Assembly: GCA_035624355.1 (NCBI GenBank)
Contig: DASPRQ010000024.1
Span: 1 to 64,000 of the forward strand
From: Usitatibacter sp035624355
GTDB taxonomy: Bacteria > Pseudomonadota > Gammaproteobacteria > Burkholderiales > Usitatibacteraceae
Direction: 5' to 3'
Length of the DNA stretch: 64,000 bases
Shown here: positions 1 through 7,783 of the stretch, one piece after another
How positions within the stretch are numbered: position 1 is the stretch's first letter
Layout: every line of letters begins with the position of its first letter
Position numbers and translations under genes: made by a program
Notes under the pieces: generated by a model
What the model was told of the DNA's origin: nothing
The model's database searches: none
The model's input: only the letters and a program-made list of their open reading frames with translations

Positions 1-1
1 C

Positions 2-2119
2 TATCCCGGCCAGGTCCGCCAGGCGCGGCGCCGCGACACGCGCGCGCGGCTCAGCGCCGAAGGCATGGTGCGCGACCTCGCGGAGGTGAAGCCGGGCGAC
101 CCCGTCGTGCACAGCCAGCACGGCATCGGACGCTACCTGGGCCTGGTCACGCTCGACCTCGGCGAGGGCGCGATGGAGTTCCTGCACCTCGCCTACGAGG
201 GCGGCGACAAGCTCTACGTCCCGGTCTCGCAGCTGCACGCGATCAGCCGCTACACGGGCGCCGCGCCCGAGTCGGCCCCGCTGCACCGCCTCGGCAGCGG
301 GCAGTGGGAGAAGGCGAAGCGCAAGGCCGCGCGCCAGGTGCGCGACACCGCCGCCGAGCTCCTCGACCTGTACGCGAAGCGCCTCGCGCGCCAGGGCTTC
401 GCCTTCCCGCTCAAGCTCCAGGACTACGAGGCCTTCGCCGCCACCTTCCCCTTCGAGGAGACGCCGGACCAGGCCGAGGCGATCCAGTCGGTGATCGTGG
501 ACATGACCATGGGCCGGCCCATGGACCGGCTGATCTGCGGCGACGTGGGCTTCGGCAAGACCGAGGTCGCGATGCGCGCGGCCTACATCGCGGTGGCCGC
601 GGGCAAGCAGGTCGCGATCCTCGTGCCCACGACGCTGCTCGCCGAGCAGCACTACGGGAACTTCAGCGACCGCTTCGCGGGCTTCGCGGTGCGCATCGCG
701 GAGCTGTCGCGCTTCAGGAGCCCGAAGGAGGCGGCGAAGTCCCTCGAGGGCCTCGCCTCCGGCGCGATCGACATCGTGATCGGCACCCACCGCCTGATCC
801 AGAAGGACGTGCAGTTCGCGAACCTGGGCCTCGTGATCATCGACGAGGAGCATCGCTTCGGGGTGCGGCACAAGGAGGAGCTCAAGAAGCTGCGCTCCGA
901 GGTGGACGTGCTCACCCTCACCGCCACGCCCATCCCGCGCACGCTCGCGATGTCCCTCGAGGGCCTGCGCGACTTCTCGGTGATCGCGACCGCACCCCAG
1001 CGCCGGCTCGCGATCAAGACCTTCGTGCACCGGCTCTCGGGCGGGCTCGTGCGCGAGGCGGTGCTGCGCGAGCTCAAGCGGGGCGGGCAGGCCTACTACG
1101 TCTACAACGAGGTGGAGACGATCGAGAACCGCCGCGCCGAGCTCGAGGACCTCGTCCCCGAGGCGCGCGTCGCGGTGGCCCACGGGCAGATGCGCGAGCG
1201 CGAGCTGGAGGCGGTGATGCGCGACTTCTACCACCAGCGCACCAACCTGCTCCTGTGCTCGACGATCATCGAGTCGGGCATCGACGTGCCGAGCGCGAAC
1301 ACCATCCTCATCCACCGCGCGGACCGCTTCGGCCTCGCCCAGCTGCACCAGCTGCGCGGGCGCGTGGGCCGCTCGCACCACCAGGCCTACGCGTACCTGC
1401 TCACGCCGCCCGAGGACGCGCTCTCGGCGACGGCGAAGAAGCGCCTCGAGGCGATCCAGATGATGGAGGACCTGGGAACGGGCTTCTACCTCTCGATGCA
1501 CGACCTCGAGATCCGCGGCGCGGGCGAGGTGCTCGGCGAGTCGCAGTCCGGCGGCATCCACGACGTGGGATTCGCGCTCTACACGGAGATGCTCGAGCAC
1601 GCGGTGAAGAGCCTGAAGCGCGGCAAGGAGCCGGACCTCTCGCGGCCCCTGGAGATCGCCACCGAGGTGAACCTGCACGCGCCGGCGCTGCTCCCGGAGA
1701 CGTACTGCGGCGACGTGCACGAGCGCCTCGTGATCTACAAGCGCCTCGCGAACTGCGCCTCCCCCGAGGAGCTCGAGCGGCTCACCGAGGAGCTCGTCGA
1801 CCGCTTCGGGCCGCTCCCCGAGCCGGCGCGCGTGCTGCTCGAATCCCACAAGCTGCGCATCCAGGGGGCTCCCCTCGGGGTGCAGAAGATCGACGCGGCT
1901 CCCTCCGGCATCGTCGTGCAGTTCGTGCCCGAGCCCCCGGTGGACGCGGCCCGGGTGCTCGCGCTGGTGCAGTCGAGCCGCATCTATCGCCTGCCGGGCC
2001 CGGACCGCGTGCGCATCGAGATGAAGCACGACGACCTGTCCGGGCGCGCGGGCGAGGTCCGGCAGTTCCTGAAAAGACTGGCCTCCGGGCCCCACGAATC
2101 CGCGGGCGAGCGCCGATGA
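2..2119 (+). CDS. mfd: Mfd, transcription-repair coupling factor (5'-truncated by window edge)
   Basis: ATP-driven DNA translocase that pushes RNA polymerase off lesions and recruits UvrA. The frame is open to the left edge, so about 705 C-terminal residues are present; full Mfd is about 1150 and the UvrB-like N-terminus lies outside. Visible in order: the start of the RNA-polymerase-interaction domain (DPVVHSQHGIGRYLG), Walker A (GDVGFGKTE), the DEEH box (IIDEEHRFG), TATPIPRTL, motif VI (QLRGRVGRSHHQ) and the C-terminal regulatory domain. Its TGA overlaps the ATG of serB (ATGA), so the two are probably translationally coupled. No internal break is seen. Confidence 0.97.
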   Translation, partial: YPGQVRQARRRDTRARLSAEGMVRDLAEVKPGDPVVHSQHGIGRYLGLVTLDLGEGAMEFLHLAYEGGDKLYVPVSQLHAISRYTGAAPESAPLHRLGSGQWEKAKRKAARQVRDTAAELLDLYAKRLARQGFAFPLKLQDYEAFAATFPFEETPDQAEAIQSVIVDMTMGRPMDRLICGDVGFGKTEVAMRAAYIAVAAGKQVAILVPTTLLAEQHYGNFSDRFAGFAVRIAELSRFRSPKEAAKSLEGLASGAIDIVIGTHRLIQKDVQFANLGLVIIDEEHRFGVRHKEELKKLRSEVDVLTLTATPIPRTLAMSLEGLRDFSVIATAPQRRLAIKTFVHRLSGGLVREAVLRELKRGGQAYYVYNEVETIENRRAELEDLVPEARVAVAHGQMRERELEAVMRDFYHQRTNLLLCSTIIESGIDVPSANTILIHRADRFGLAQLHQLRGRVGRSHHQAYAYLLTPPEDALSATAKKRLEAIQMMEDLGTGFYLSMHDLEIRGAGEVLGESQSGGIHDVGFALYTEMLEHAVKSLKRGKEPDLSRPLEIATEVNLHAPALLPETYCGDVHERLVIYKRLANCASPEELERLTEELVDRFGPLPEPARVLLESHKLRIQGAPLGVQKIDAAPSGIVVQFVPEPPVDAARVLALVQSSRIYRLPGPDRVRIEMKHDDLSGRAGEVRQFLKRLASGPHESAGERR

Positions 2120-3012
2120 GCGTCGACGAGCGCCGCATGAACCTCGTGATCCAGGGCGAAGAGGTCGCCACGCCCGACCTGAAGGCGCTCGCGCGCATGA
2201 CGGGCGCGCAGGCCATCGAGCGAATCGCGGACAACGCGTTCCGGGTGGCGCGCGCCGATCCTTCGGCGAGGGGCGCGGTGGCCGAGCACTGCGCGCGGGC
2301 GAGGCTCGACTGGGGCTTCGTCGCCGAGGGCCGCACGCTCGCGGACTTCGCGCTCATGGTGATGGACATGGACTCCACGCTCATCTCCATCGAGTGCATC
2401 GACGAGATCGCCGATTTCGCGGGGCGCAAGGCCGAGGTGGCCGCGGTCACGGCCTCGGCGATGCGCGGCGAGATCGACTGGCCCGAGAGCCTGCGGCGCC
2501 GCGTGGCCGCGCTCGCGGGCCTGGACGCCGGCTGCCTCGAGCGCGTGTACGCCGAGCGCCTCAGGCTCAACCCGGGCGCCGAGCGCCTCATCGCGGGGGC
2601 CCGGCACGCGGGCGTGAGGACGCTCCTCGTCTCGGGAGGGTTCACCTACTTCACCGACCGCGTGCGCGAGCGCCTCGCGATCGACCACGCCTATTCCAAC
2701 GAGCTCGTGATCGAGAACGGGAAGCTCGCCGGACGGGTCACGGGACCGCTCGTGGACGCCCGCGGCAAGGCGGGTCACGTAGCGCGGCTCAAGCGCGAGA
2801 TGGGGATCGGCCCCGAGCGCGTGCTCGCGATCGGCGACGGCGCGAACGACCTCGCGATGCTCGCGGAGGCGGGCACGAGCGTCGCGTACCACGCGAAGCC
2901 CGTGGTGCGGGAGAAGGCGGACTACGCGCTCGACTTCGTCGGGCTGGACGGCGTGCTCGCCTTGTTCCCCGAGGCGGGGCCTTCCGCGTCCCGGCGCGGC
3001 AGCGGAAAGTAG
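2116..3012 (+). CDS. serB: Phosphoserine phosphatase SerB
   Basis: Last step of serine biosynthesis: hydrolyses phosphoserine to serine, a HAD-superfamily cytosolic enzyme. The 298-residue product has the nucleophile motif DMDST (Asp84 forms the phospho-aspartate), motif II as LVSGGF and the Mg-binding motif GDGANDLAM, after a short N-terminal domain. The start is the ATG that overlaps the mfd stop. The last 91 bases overlap the 3' end of the opposing DUF3460 gene, so both C-terminal tails (PSASRRGSGK here) are read from the same DNA. All catalytic motifs are intact. Confidence 0.96.
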   Translation: MSVDERRMNLVIQGEEVATPDLKALARMTGAQAIERIADNAFRVARADPSARGAVAEHCARARLDWGFVAEGRTLADFALMVMDMDSTLISIECIDEIADFAGRKAEVAAVTASAMRGEIDWPESLRRRVAALAGLDAGCLERVYAERLRLNPGAERLIAGARHAGVRTLLVSGGFTYFTDRVRERLAIDHAYSNELVIENGKLAGRVTGPLVDARGKAGHVARLKREMGIGPERVLAIGDGANDLAMLAEAGTSVAYHAKPVVREKADYALDFVGLDGVLALFPEAGPSASRRGSGK

Positions 3013-3176
3013 ACGTAGCCGGCCTGCGGCAACGTCGCCTGACCGCGCTCGTCGAGCGTGTCCACGTCCTGGGGGCGGTCCCACCAGGTGAGGCGGTTCT
3101 TCTTCTGCTGCTCGACCACCTGCGGGTTCTTCCGCACGAAGTCGCGCAGGAAGCGGGTGAGCTCGGATTCGTACAT
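2922..3176 (-). CDS. DUF3460 family small protein
   Basis: An 84-residue protein of the DUF3460 family, known mainly from betaproteobacteria and of unknown function. The core begins MYESELTRFLRDF and contains a WWDRPQD segment and YVYFPLP, after which the family usually ends (about 60 residues). Here there is an extra tail of roughly 25 residues encoded antisense to the end of serB. The start at 3176 fits the family N-terminus. An in-frame ATG at 3209 would add 11 residues but would sit on a possible minus-strand -10 (TAAAAT, 3213-3208). Divergent from glrK. Confidence 0.8.
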   Translation of the reverse strand: MYESELTRFLRDFVRKNPQVVEQQKKNRLTWWDRPQDVDTLDERGQATLPQAGYVYFPLPRRDAEGPASGNKASTPSSPTKSSA

Positions 3177-3194
3177 GGCGGGAACGACAAACAA

Positions 3195-3224
3195 TTGATT
3201 CGCAGGCATTTTATCACCGATAAT
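3195..3224 (+). promoter_or_regulatory. Possible sigma-70 promoter for glrK
   Basis: TTGATT and GATAAT are separated by 18 bases in an AT-rich gap between the divergent DUF3460 gene and glrK. The predicted start near 3231 would leave almost no leader before the ATG at 3234, so either the glrK mRNA is nearly leaderless or the true start site is elsewhere. Inferred from consensus only. Confidence 0.4.
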
Positions 3225-3233
3225 CCAGGCCTG

Positions 3234-4682
3234 ATGCGGCTCACCTATCCGCGCTCCTTCCTCGCCCTGCTGCTGATCGGCTTCTCGATCGTCGCGGCTC
3301 CGCTCCTCTTCGCCCTCTTCTCGAACGCGGTCGCCTTCCAGCGCCTCGCGGCGCTCTCGGAGCAGGCGGTGCATTCGGCGGTGCGCGTCACGCAGTCGAG
3401 CCGCGTCCTGCTCTCGACCCTCACCGCGCTCGAGCGCTCGGCGCGCCAGTACGCGGTGGATGGCGATGCGACGTACCTCGACGCCTACCACGCCAACCGC
3501 GCGCGCTACCTCGCCGCCGCCGACGACCTGGACCACATGGCGCTCTCCGACGGCCAGCGCGCGGACCTCACCGCGATCCGCGCCCGCGAGCAGGCCACCG
3601 ACCAGATCGTGGCCCGGCTGGGGCCGGTACCCCAGCTCTCGGAGGTCCTCCCGCGGGAATACAACGCGCTGTTCGAGCGGGCCCAGGCGCTCGTGCAGCT
3701 GGGCGACCACGTGACCGACCAGGGCATCGCCGAGCTCAGGGCCCAGGCCGAGAAGTCGAGGAACAGCGTGTTCTGGCTGATGGTGGCGCTCATCCCGACC
3801 GCGGTAGCGCTCATCGCCTCCTTCACGTTCCTCATCGCCCGGCCGATCACGCAGGTGAGCGCGAGCATCCGCGCGCTGGGCGAGGGCCACTTCGCGCGGC
3901 CGGTGCGCGTCGAGGGCCCCGGCGACATGGTTCGACTGGGCGAGCAGCTCGACTGGCTGCGCGAGCGGCTGGTCGCGCTCGAGGCCCAGAAGACGCGCTT
4001 CCTGCAGCACATCTCGCACGAGCTGAAGACTCCGCTCACGGCCCTGCGCGAGGGCTCCGACCTGCTCTCCTCGGGCGTGGTGGGCAACCTCAACGCGGAG
4101 CAGCGCGAGATCGCGCGCATCCTGCAGGAGAACTCGATCGAGCTGAGGAAGCTCATCGAGGGGCTGCTCAACTACAGCGCCGTGCACGCGCAGGCCTCGT
4201 TCCTCGACGCGCGCATCGTGCAGCTGCGCGAGGTGGTGCGCCGCGTGGTGAACGACCGCAAGCTCGCGATCGTCGCAAAGGGCATCCGCATCGAGCTCAA
4301 CTGCGAGAACGTCTCGGCCTACTGCGACGAGGAGAAGATCCGCGTCGTGCTCGACAACCTGCTGTCGAACGCCGTGAAGTACTCCCCGGAGCTGGGGCTC
4401 GTGTCGATCAAGCTCTACAAGGAGCGCGGCGACGCGGTGTTCGAGGTGCTGGACGAGGGGCCCGGCATCCCGGCGCCCGAGCGCGAACGCATCTTCGAGG
4501 CCTTCTACCGCGGCACCGACGTCCCGACTTCCGCGGTGAAGGGCAGCGGCCTGGGGCTGTCGATCGTGAAGGAGTACGTGTCCCTGCACCGCGGCACGAT
4601 CGAGGCGCTCGAGGGGCCGGGCGCCCACTTCCGCATCCGCATCCCGCGCCGCAAGCCCGCGGCGGTCGAGGCGGCGGCATGA
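3234..4682 (+). CDS. glrK: Sensor histidine kinase GlrK (QseE family)
   Basis: Membrane-bound sensor kinase of the GlrK/GlrR pair. The 482-residue protein has one N-terminal membrane segment (about 10-30), a periplasmic helical region, a second membrane segment (about 180-201), a HAMP-like linker, the H-box HISHELKTP with phospho-acceptor His262, N-box DNLLSNAVKYS and G-boxes DEGPGIP and GSGLGLSI. The response regulator follows 125 bases downstream on the same strand. In E. coli this pair controls a small RNA of the glucosamine-6-phosphate pathway. Here only the kinase and regulator are present; no QseG-like gene lies between them. The signal is unknown. Confidence 0.9.
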   Translation: MRLTYPRSFLALLLIGFSIVAAPLLFALFSNAVAFQRLAALSEQAVHSAVRVTQSSRVLLSTLTALERSARQYAVDGDATYLDAYHANRARYLAAADDLDHMALSDGQRADLTAIRAREQATDQIVARLGPVPQLSEVLPREYNALFERAQALVQLGDHVTDQGIAELRAQAEKSRNSVFWLMVALIPTAVALIASFTFLIARPITQVSASIRALGEGHFARPVRVEGPGDMVRLGEQLDWLRERLVALEAQKTRFLQHISHELKTPLTALREGSDLLSSGVVGNLNAEQREIARILQENSIELRKLIEGLLNYSAVHAQASFLDARIVQLREVVRRVVNDRKLAIVAKGIRIELNCENVSAYCDEEKIRVVLDNLLSNAVKYSPELGLVSIKLYKERGDAVFEVLDEGPGIPAPERERIFEAFYRGTDVPTSAVKGSGLGLSIVKEYVSLHRGTIEALEGPGAHFRIRIPRRKPAAVEAAA

Positions 4683-4807
4683 GCGGGCGCGGCGGCCCCC
4701 TCGTCATGGCAGGCTTCTTGCACGTAATCTCGCGAACGCGCTTGGCGTGCGCGACGGTCCGCGAAGCACGGCGGGCCCCCTCTGGACCACGACTCTCGAG
4801 CCCCTGA

Positions 4808-6172
4808 ATGCCGCAACCCGGAAAAGCATCGCTGTTGCTCGTGGACGACGACCCGGACCTGCTCCGGCTCCTCTCGATCCGCCTGAAGGCCAACGGATAC
4901 GCCGTGACCGCCGCGGACAGCGGGCGGCGCGCGCTCGCCGCGATCGGCGCCTCGCGCCCGGACCTCGTCCTCACGGACCTGCGCATGGAGGGCATGGACG
5001 GCATGGCGCTGTTCCGCGAGATCCAGGCGTCGTATCCCGGCCTGCCGGTGATCATCCTCACCGCCCATGGGACGATCCCCGAGGCCGTGGACGCCGTGAA
5101 GAAGGGGGTCTTCGGCTACCTCACGAAGCCCTACGACGCCGAGGAGCTGCTCGCGCAGATCGAGCGCGCGCTCACGCTGCACGGCGGGTCGGGCGCGATG
5201 CAGGCGGGCGTGGGCCAGGTGTGGCGCGAGGACATCGTGACGCGCTCCTCGCTCATGGAGGACCTCCTCGCGAAGGCGCAGCGCGTGGCCGCGGGAGATG
5301 CGAGCGTGCTCATCCAGGGCGAGAGCGGCTCGGGAAAGGAGCTGCTCGCGCGCGCGATCCACCGCGCGAGCCCGCGCGCGAACCACCCCTTCGTGGCCAT
5401 CAACTGCGGCGCCATCCCCGAGACCCTCCTCGAGAGCGAGCTCTTCGGGCACATGAAGGGCAGCTTCACCGGCGCCATCGCCGACCAGCGGGGGCTCTTC
5501 GTCGCCGCCGACAAGGGCACCCTCTTCCTCGACGAGATCGGCGACATGCCGCTCGCGCTGCAGGTGAAGCTGCTGCGCGTGATCGAGACGCGGGAGGTGC
5601 GCCCCATCGGCGCCACGCGCGCGATCCCGTTCGACGTGCGCATCATCTCCGCGACGCACCGCGACCTCGCGCGCGAGAAGGCGGCGGGCGCGTTCCGCGA
5701 GGACCTCTACTACCGCCTGAACGTCGTGTCGCTGAGGCTCCCGTCGCTCGAGGAGCGCCGCGAGGACATCCCGCTGCTCGCCGAGCACTTCCTCGCGCGC
5801 CTGGCGCCGCGCTACGGGCGGGACAAGGCGCAGTTCTCCCCCGAGGCGCTCGAGCTCCTCGCGAAGGCGACGTGGCCCGGCAACGTGCGCCAGCTGTACA
5901 ACGTGGTCGAGCAGTCGATCGCGCTCTGCCCCACGCCCATCATCCCGCAGGCCTTCGTCGAGCAGGCGATCCAGGTGGAGATGCACGAGATGACCTCGTT
6001 CGAGGACGCGCGCAAGCGCTTCGAGCGCGACTACCTGACGCGCATCCTCAAGCTCACGCGCGGCAGCGTGACGCAGGCGGCGAAGCTCGCGCGCCGCAAC
6101 CGCACGGAGTTCTACAAGCTCCTCCAGCGCCACGGGATCGAGGCCGCGATCTTCAAGACCGAAGCGAAGTGA
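4808..6172 (+). CDS. glrR: Sigma-54-dependent response regulator GlrR (QseF family)
   Basis: Bacterial enhancer-binding protein of 454 residues. The receiver domain (1-120) has phospho-acceptor Asp57 in LVLTDLRM and Lys107 in LTKP. The AAA+ domain has Walker A GESGSGKE (171-178), the sigma-54 contact loop as GSFTGA (218-223, Ser for the more usual Ala) and the Walker B segment LFLDEIGDMP. A Fis-like helix-turn-helix follows at the C-terminus (TRGSVTQAAKLARRNR). It should activate sigma-54 promoters from upstream sites. Such sites and a promoter lie immediately 3' of the gene (6199-6363). Confidence 0.93.
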   Translation: MPQPGKASLLLVDDDPDLLRLLSIRLKANGYAVTAADSGRRALAAIGASRPDLVLTDLRMEGMDGMALFREIQASYPGLPVIILTAHGTIPEAVDAVKKGVFGYLTKPYDAEELLAQIERALTLHGGSGAMQAGVGQVWREDIVTRSSLMEDLLAKAQRVAAGDASVLIQGESGSGKELLARAIHRASPRANHPFVAINCGAIPETLLESELFGHMKGSFTGAIADQRGLFVAADKGTLFLDEIGDMPLALQVKLLRVIETREVRPIGATRAIPFDVRIISATHRDLAREKAAGAFREDLYYRLNVVSLRLPSLEERREDIPLLAEHFLARLAPRYGRDKAQFSPEALELLAKATWPGNVRQLYNVVEQSIALCPTPIIPQAFVEQAIQVEMHEMTSFEDARKRFERDYLTRILKLTRGSVTQAAKLARRNRTEFYKLLQRHGIEAAIFKTEAK

Positions 6173-6198
6173 CGCTGCGGGGCGTGGCCCCGCGGTCC

Positions 6199-6216
6199 TG
6201 TCGCCGGACGACGACG
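6199..6216. promoter_or_regulatory. GlrR-type operator, distal copy
   Basis: TGTC, ten bases, GACG: one mismatch to the TGTC-N10-GACA box known for enterobacterial GlrR. It lies 27 bases after the glrR stop and about 160 bases upstream of the predicted sigma-54 start site, a normal distance for an enhancer site. It shares TGTCGCCGG with the proximal copy. Confidence 0.5.
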
Positions 6217-6233
6217 CTCTTTTCGTTCGTTAA

Positions 6234-6251
6234 TTCAGGCGCTTGCCTGAA
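6234..6251. repeat. Perfect inverted repeat between the two GlrR-type boxes
   Basis: A 7-base arm, TTCAGGC, is followed by the loop GCTT and its exact complement GCCTGAA. There is no T-run on either side, so it does not look like a terminator. It lies midway between the two GlrR-type boxes and could be a further protein site or chance. Confidence 0.35.
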
Positions 6252-6265
6252 TCGCTGCGCGCCTC

Positions 6266-6283
6266 TGTCGCCGGCCGGAGACA
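6266..6283. promoter_or_regulatory. GlrR-type operator, proximal copy
   Basis: An exact match to TGTC-N10-GACA, embedded in a longer near-palindrome (CTGTC...GACAG with a CCGG/CCGG core). It is centred about 98 bases upstream of the predicted sigma-54 start site. Known GlrR boxes upstream of glmY-type genes have this form; that GlrR of this organism binds here is inferred. Confidence 0.6.
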
Positions 6284-6315
6284 GGGGCTTCCTCGGGGGC
6301 GCGTCGCACGATGCC

Positions 6316-6328
6316 GAAGTCCTTGATT
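6316..6328 (-). promoter_or_regulatory. IHF-like site between enhancer boxes and promoter
   Basis: Read on the minus strand the sequence is AATCAAGGACTTC, matching 12 of 13 positions of the IHF consensus WATCAR-N4-TTR. Its placement between the upstream GlrR-type boxes and the -24/-12 promoter is the usual sigma-54 layout, where IHF bends the DNA to bring activator to polymerase. Confidence 0.45.
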
Positions 6329-6347
6329 TATCGCGCAATCGCAAGGC

Positions 6348-6363
6348 TGGCACCCTCCTTGCT
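6348..6363 (+). promoter_or_regulatory. Sigma-54 (-24/-12) promoter
   Basis: TGGCACCCTCCTTGCT matches the RpoN consensus (TGGCAC...TTGCW), with exactly ten bases between the GG and GC doublets. Transcription should start about 6372-6375. It points away from glrR and toward the hairpin terminator 25 bases downstream. Together with the boxes at 6199 and 6266 it forms a complete enhancer-dependent promoter. Confidence 0.7.
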
Positions 6364-6372
6364 GCCGGGATG

Positions 6373-6418
6373 GCGTGCGCCTTGTGGGGCAGATTGAAAG
6401 ATCTGCCCCGTTTTTTTT
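6373..6418 (+). ncRNA. Candidate sigma-54-dependent mini-RNA (about 46 nt)
   Basis: Between the predicted start of the sigma-54 promoter and the terminator there is room for an RNA of only about 46 bases: a single-stranded 5' stretch of about 13 bases (GCGTGCGCCTTGT) and a 9-bp hairpin with a U8 tail. There is no open reading frame of useful size. In E. coli GlrR drives the small RNA GlmY, so a small RNA target beside glrR is plausible, but this RNA shows no evident similarity in size or sequence to GlmY. The start site is estimated. Confidence 0.5.
6386..6418 (+). terminator. Strong intrinsic terminator
   Basis: A perfect 9-bp stem (GGGGCAGAT / ATCTGCCCC) with the loop TGAAAG is followed by G and eight T. 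It works only on the plus strand; the minus-strand side has no T-run. It ends 8 bases before the stop codon of the opposing gene. It is 214 bases after glrR, so it may end the glrR mRNA as well as the candidate mini-RNA. Confidence 0.9.
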
Positions 6419-6426
6419 CGCGCGCG

Positions 6427-7266
6427 TCAGTCGGGCAGCGCGTTCAGCAGGTACATCGTGACGAGTGGCGCCGAGGGCTTGCCGAGCGGCGCCAGCCACT
6501 TGCCGTAGATCTCCTCGATCTCGCCGCTGCGGTAGACCTGCGCGAGGACGCGATCGACCGCCAGCCGGAAATCGGCGTCGCCGCGCCGCAGCACGAGGCC
6601 GTAGGGCTCGAGCGAGAGGTTCTCCGCGAACACGGTCAGCCCTTCCGCGCCCCCGGCGCCGAGGAAGGTGCCGACGAGCACCGTGCGGTCGCTCGCGAGC
6701 GCGTCGACCTTGCCGTCGCGCAGGAGCTCGAACCCCTCGGCCACCGTCTTCGTCTTCACCACCTCGGCCTTGATGAAGCCCTTGGCGAGCGCGCGCTCGA
6801 GCGCCCCCACCGTCGTCGTGCCCTCGGCCACCGCGATCTTGCGGCCCTGCAGCTGGGCGAGCGTGGTGGCGACCGACCGGCGCGCCATCAGCGTCGAGGC
6901 GTCGGCGAAGATCGGCAGGCTGAAGTCCACCTTCTCGCGGCGCCCGAGCGTGGCGGTCGTCGTACCGCACTCGAGGTCCACCTTGCCCGAGGCCACCGCC
7001 TCGATGCGCGTGGAAGGCGTGAGCGGCACCCACTCGGTCTTCAGCGCCGGCGCGCCCACGGCCTGCGCCACGGCCTCGGCCACGCGCTTGCACAGCTCCA
7101 CCGAGTAGCCCGAGACCTCGCCCGTCGTCGACTTGAACGAGAACGGCGGCGAGGTCTCGGAGTAGCCGAGCCGGATCGCGCCGCGCTGGCGGATGTCGTC
7201 GAGAGTGCCGGCTTGGGCGGCGGTGGCGAGCGCTAGCAGGGTTGCGACGGCAAGGATGCGGATCAC
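6427..7266 (-). CDS. Periplasmic amino-acid-type solute-binding protein (SBP family 3)
   Basis: A 279-residue binding protein of the polar-amino-acid ABC transporter class. GTG at 7266 is chosen because GGAG lies 6-7 bases upstream and it gives a clean signal peptide (MIRILAVATLL...AQA, cleaved before GTLDDI). An upstream in-frame ATG at 7299 would add a proline-rich stretch. Visible are the family opening IRQRGAIRLGYSETSPPFSF and KVDLECGTTTATLGRREKVDFS, the ligand-site region. No permease or ATPase is adjacent, so it is an orphan here; glutamate/aspartate-like ligands are a guess. Confidence 0.85.
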   Translation of the reverse strand: MIRILAVATLLALATAAQAGTLDDIRQRGAIRLGYSETSPPFSFKSTTGEVSGYSVELCKRVAEAVAQAVGAPALKTEWVPLTPSTRIEAVASGKVDLECGTTTATLGRREKVDFSLPIFADASTLMARRSVATTLAQLQGRKIAVAEGTTTVGALERALAKGFIKAEVVKTKTVAEGFELLRDGKVDALASDRTVLVGTFLGAGGAEGLTVFAENLSLEPYGLVLRRGDADFRLAVDRVLAQVYRSGEIEEIYGKWLAPLGKPSAPLVTMYLLNALPD

Positions 7267-7316
7267 GAAGGGCTCCGGTCGGGGTGGGGGAGGCGCCATT
7301 ATCGCCTGCCCCGGCC

Positions 7317-7511
7317 CTAACCCGCCTCCTCGACCCACGCCATCTGGATCGCCTCGAGGATCTTCTCGCCGGAGCGCTTCGGGTCGTCGTCGAATCCCTC
7401 GAGCGCGAGCACCCAGTCGCGCAGGTCCACGAAGTTGACGCCCTGGGGATCCACCTCGGGGCGCGCATCCGCGAGCGCAATGGCGATCTCGCGCGTGTCC
7501 GTCCATTTCAT
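7317..7511 (-). CDS. iscX: IscX, Fe-S assembly adaptor
   Basis: A 64-residue acidic protein matching IscX (YfhJ): it begins MKWTDTREIA and has FVDLRDWV, FDDDPKRS and EKILEAIQ, all family signatures. IscX binds IscS and iron and tunes the rate of cluster assembly. It normally ends the isc operon directly after fdx. Here it has the same orientation as the isc genes but is 2.9 kb further downstream, with three plus-strand genes in between, so it probably has its own promoter. Confidence 0.95.
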   Translation of the reverse strand: MKWTDTREIAIALADARPEVDPQGVNFVDLRDWVLALEGFDDDPKRSGEKILEAIQMAWVEEAG

Positions 7512-7697
7512 GGCGTCATCTTAACGCGTCGCGCACACAAGCCGCCGCGGCTTGCCCATCGCGTTTGATTCTCGCTCGCAGGCGTCGGGCCCGGGCCGTC
7601 CGGCATCGGGGCAGCATGCCGGCGACAGATTCACGAACGGAGACAGGAAGCCTCAACGAAGAAATCATGCGCACTTGCCGCGCGGCACCTCGCTTGT

Positions 7698-7711
7698 TTG
7701 ACCCTTGTCAA
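7698..7711. promoter_or_regulatory. FNR/DNR-like palindrome upstream of the cytochrome-porin gene
   Basis: TTGAC-CCTT-GTCAA is a perfect palindrome with the spacing of CRP/FNR-family sites (FNR consensus TTGAT-N4-ATCAA). It ends 72 bases before the ATG at 7784. The same TTGAC-N4-GTCAA form occurs at 58054. The rest of the 7512-7783 gap (272 bases) holds no gene or terminator that I can support. Confidence 0.5.
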
Positions 7712-7783
7712 GAATGCTCCGCGTACCCCGGCTTTCACTTCCCTTGATCTCTCCCCTCGAACGAAGACCAAGGAGATACGCAA

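Noticed and set aside
304..2100. Long alternative reading frame on the plus strand inside mfd
   Set aside because: Arg/Gly/Pro-rich text typical of a shadow frame in high-GC DNA. Only its 3' part from 2116, which is serB, is real.
6386..6409. Hairpin as a bidirectional terminator serving the minus-strand binding-protein gene
   Set aside because: On the minus strand the stem is followed by ACAAGG with no T-run.
7565..7747. 60-codon plus-strand ORF in the gap before the cytochrome-porin
   Set aside because: No convincing ribosome site, no recognisable domain, and it runs through the FNR-like palindrome.
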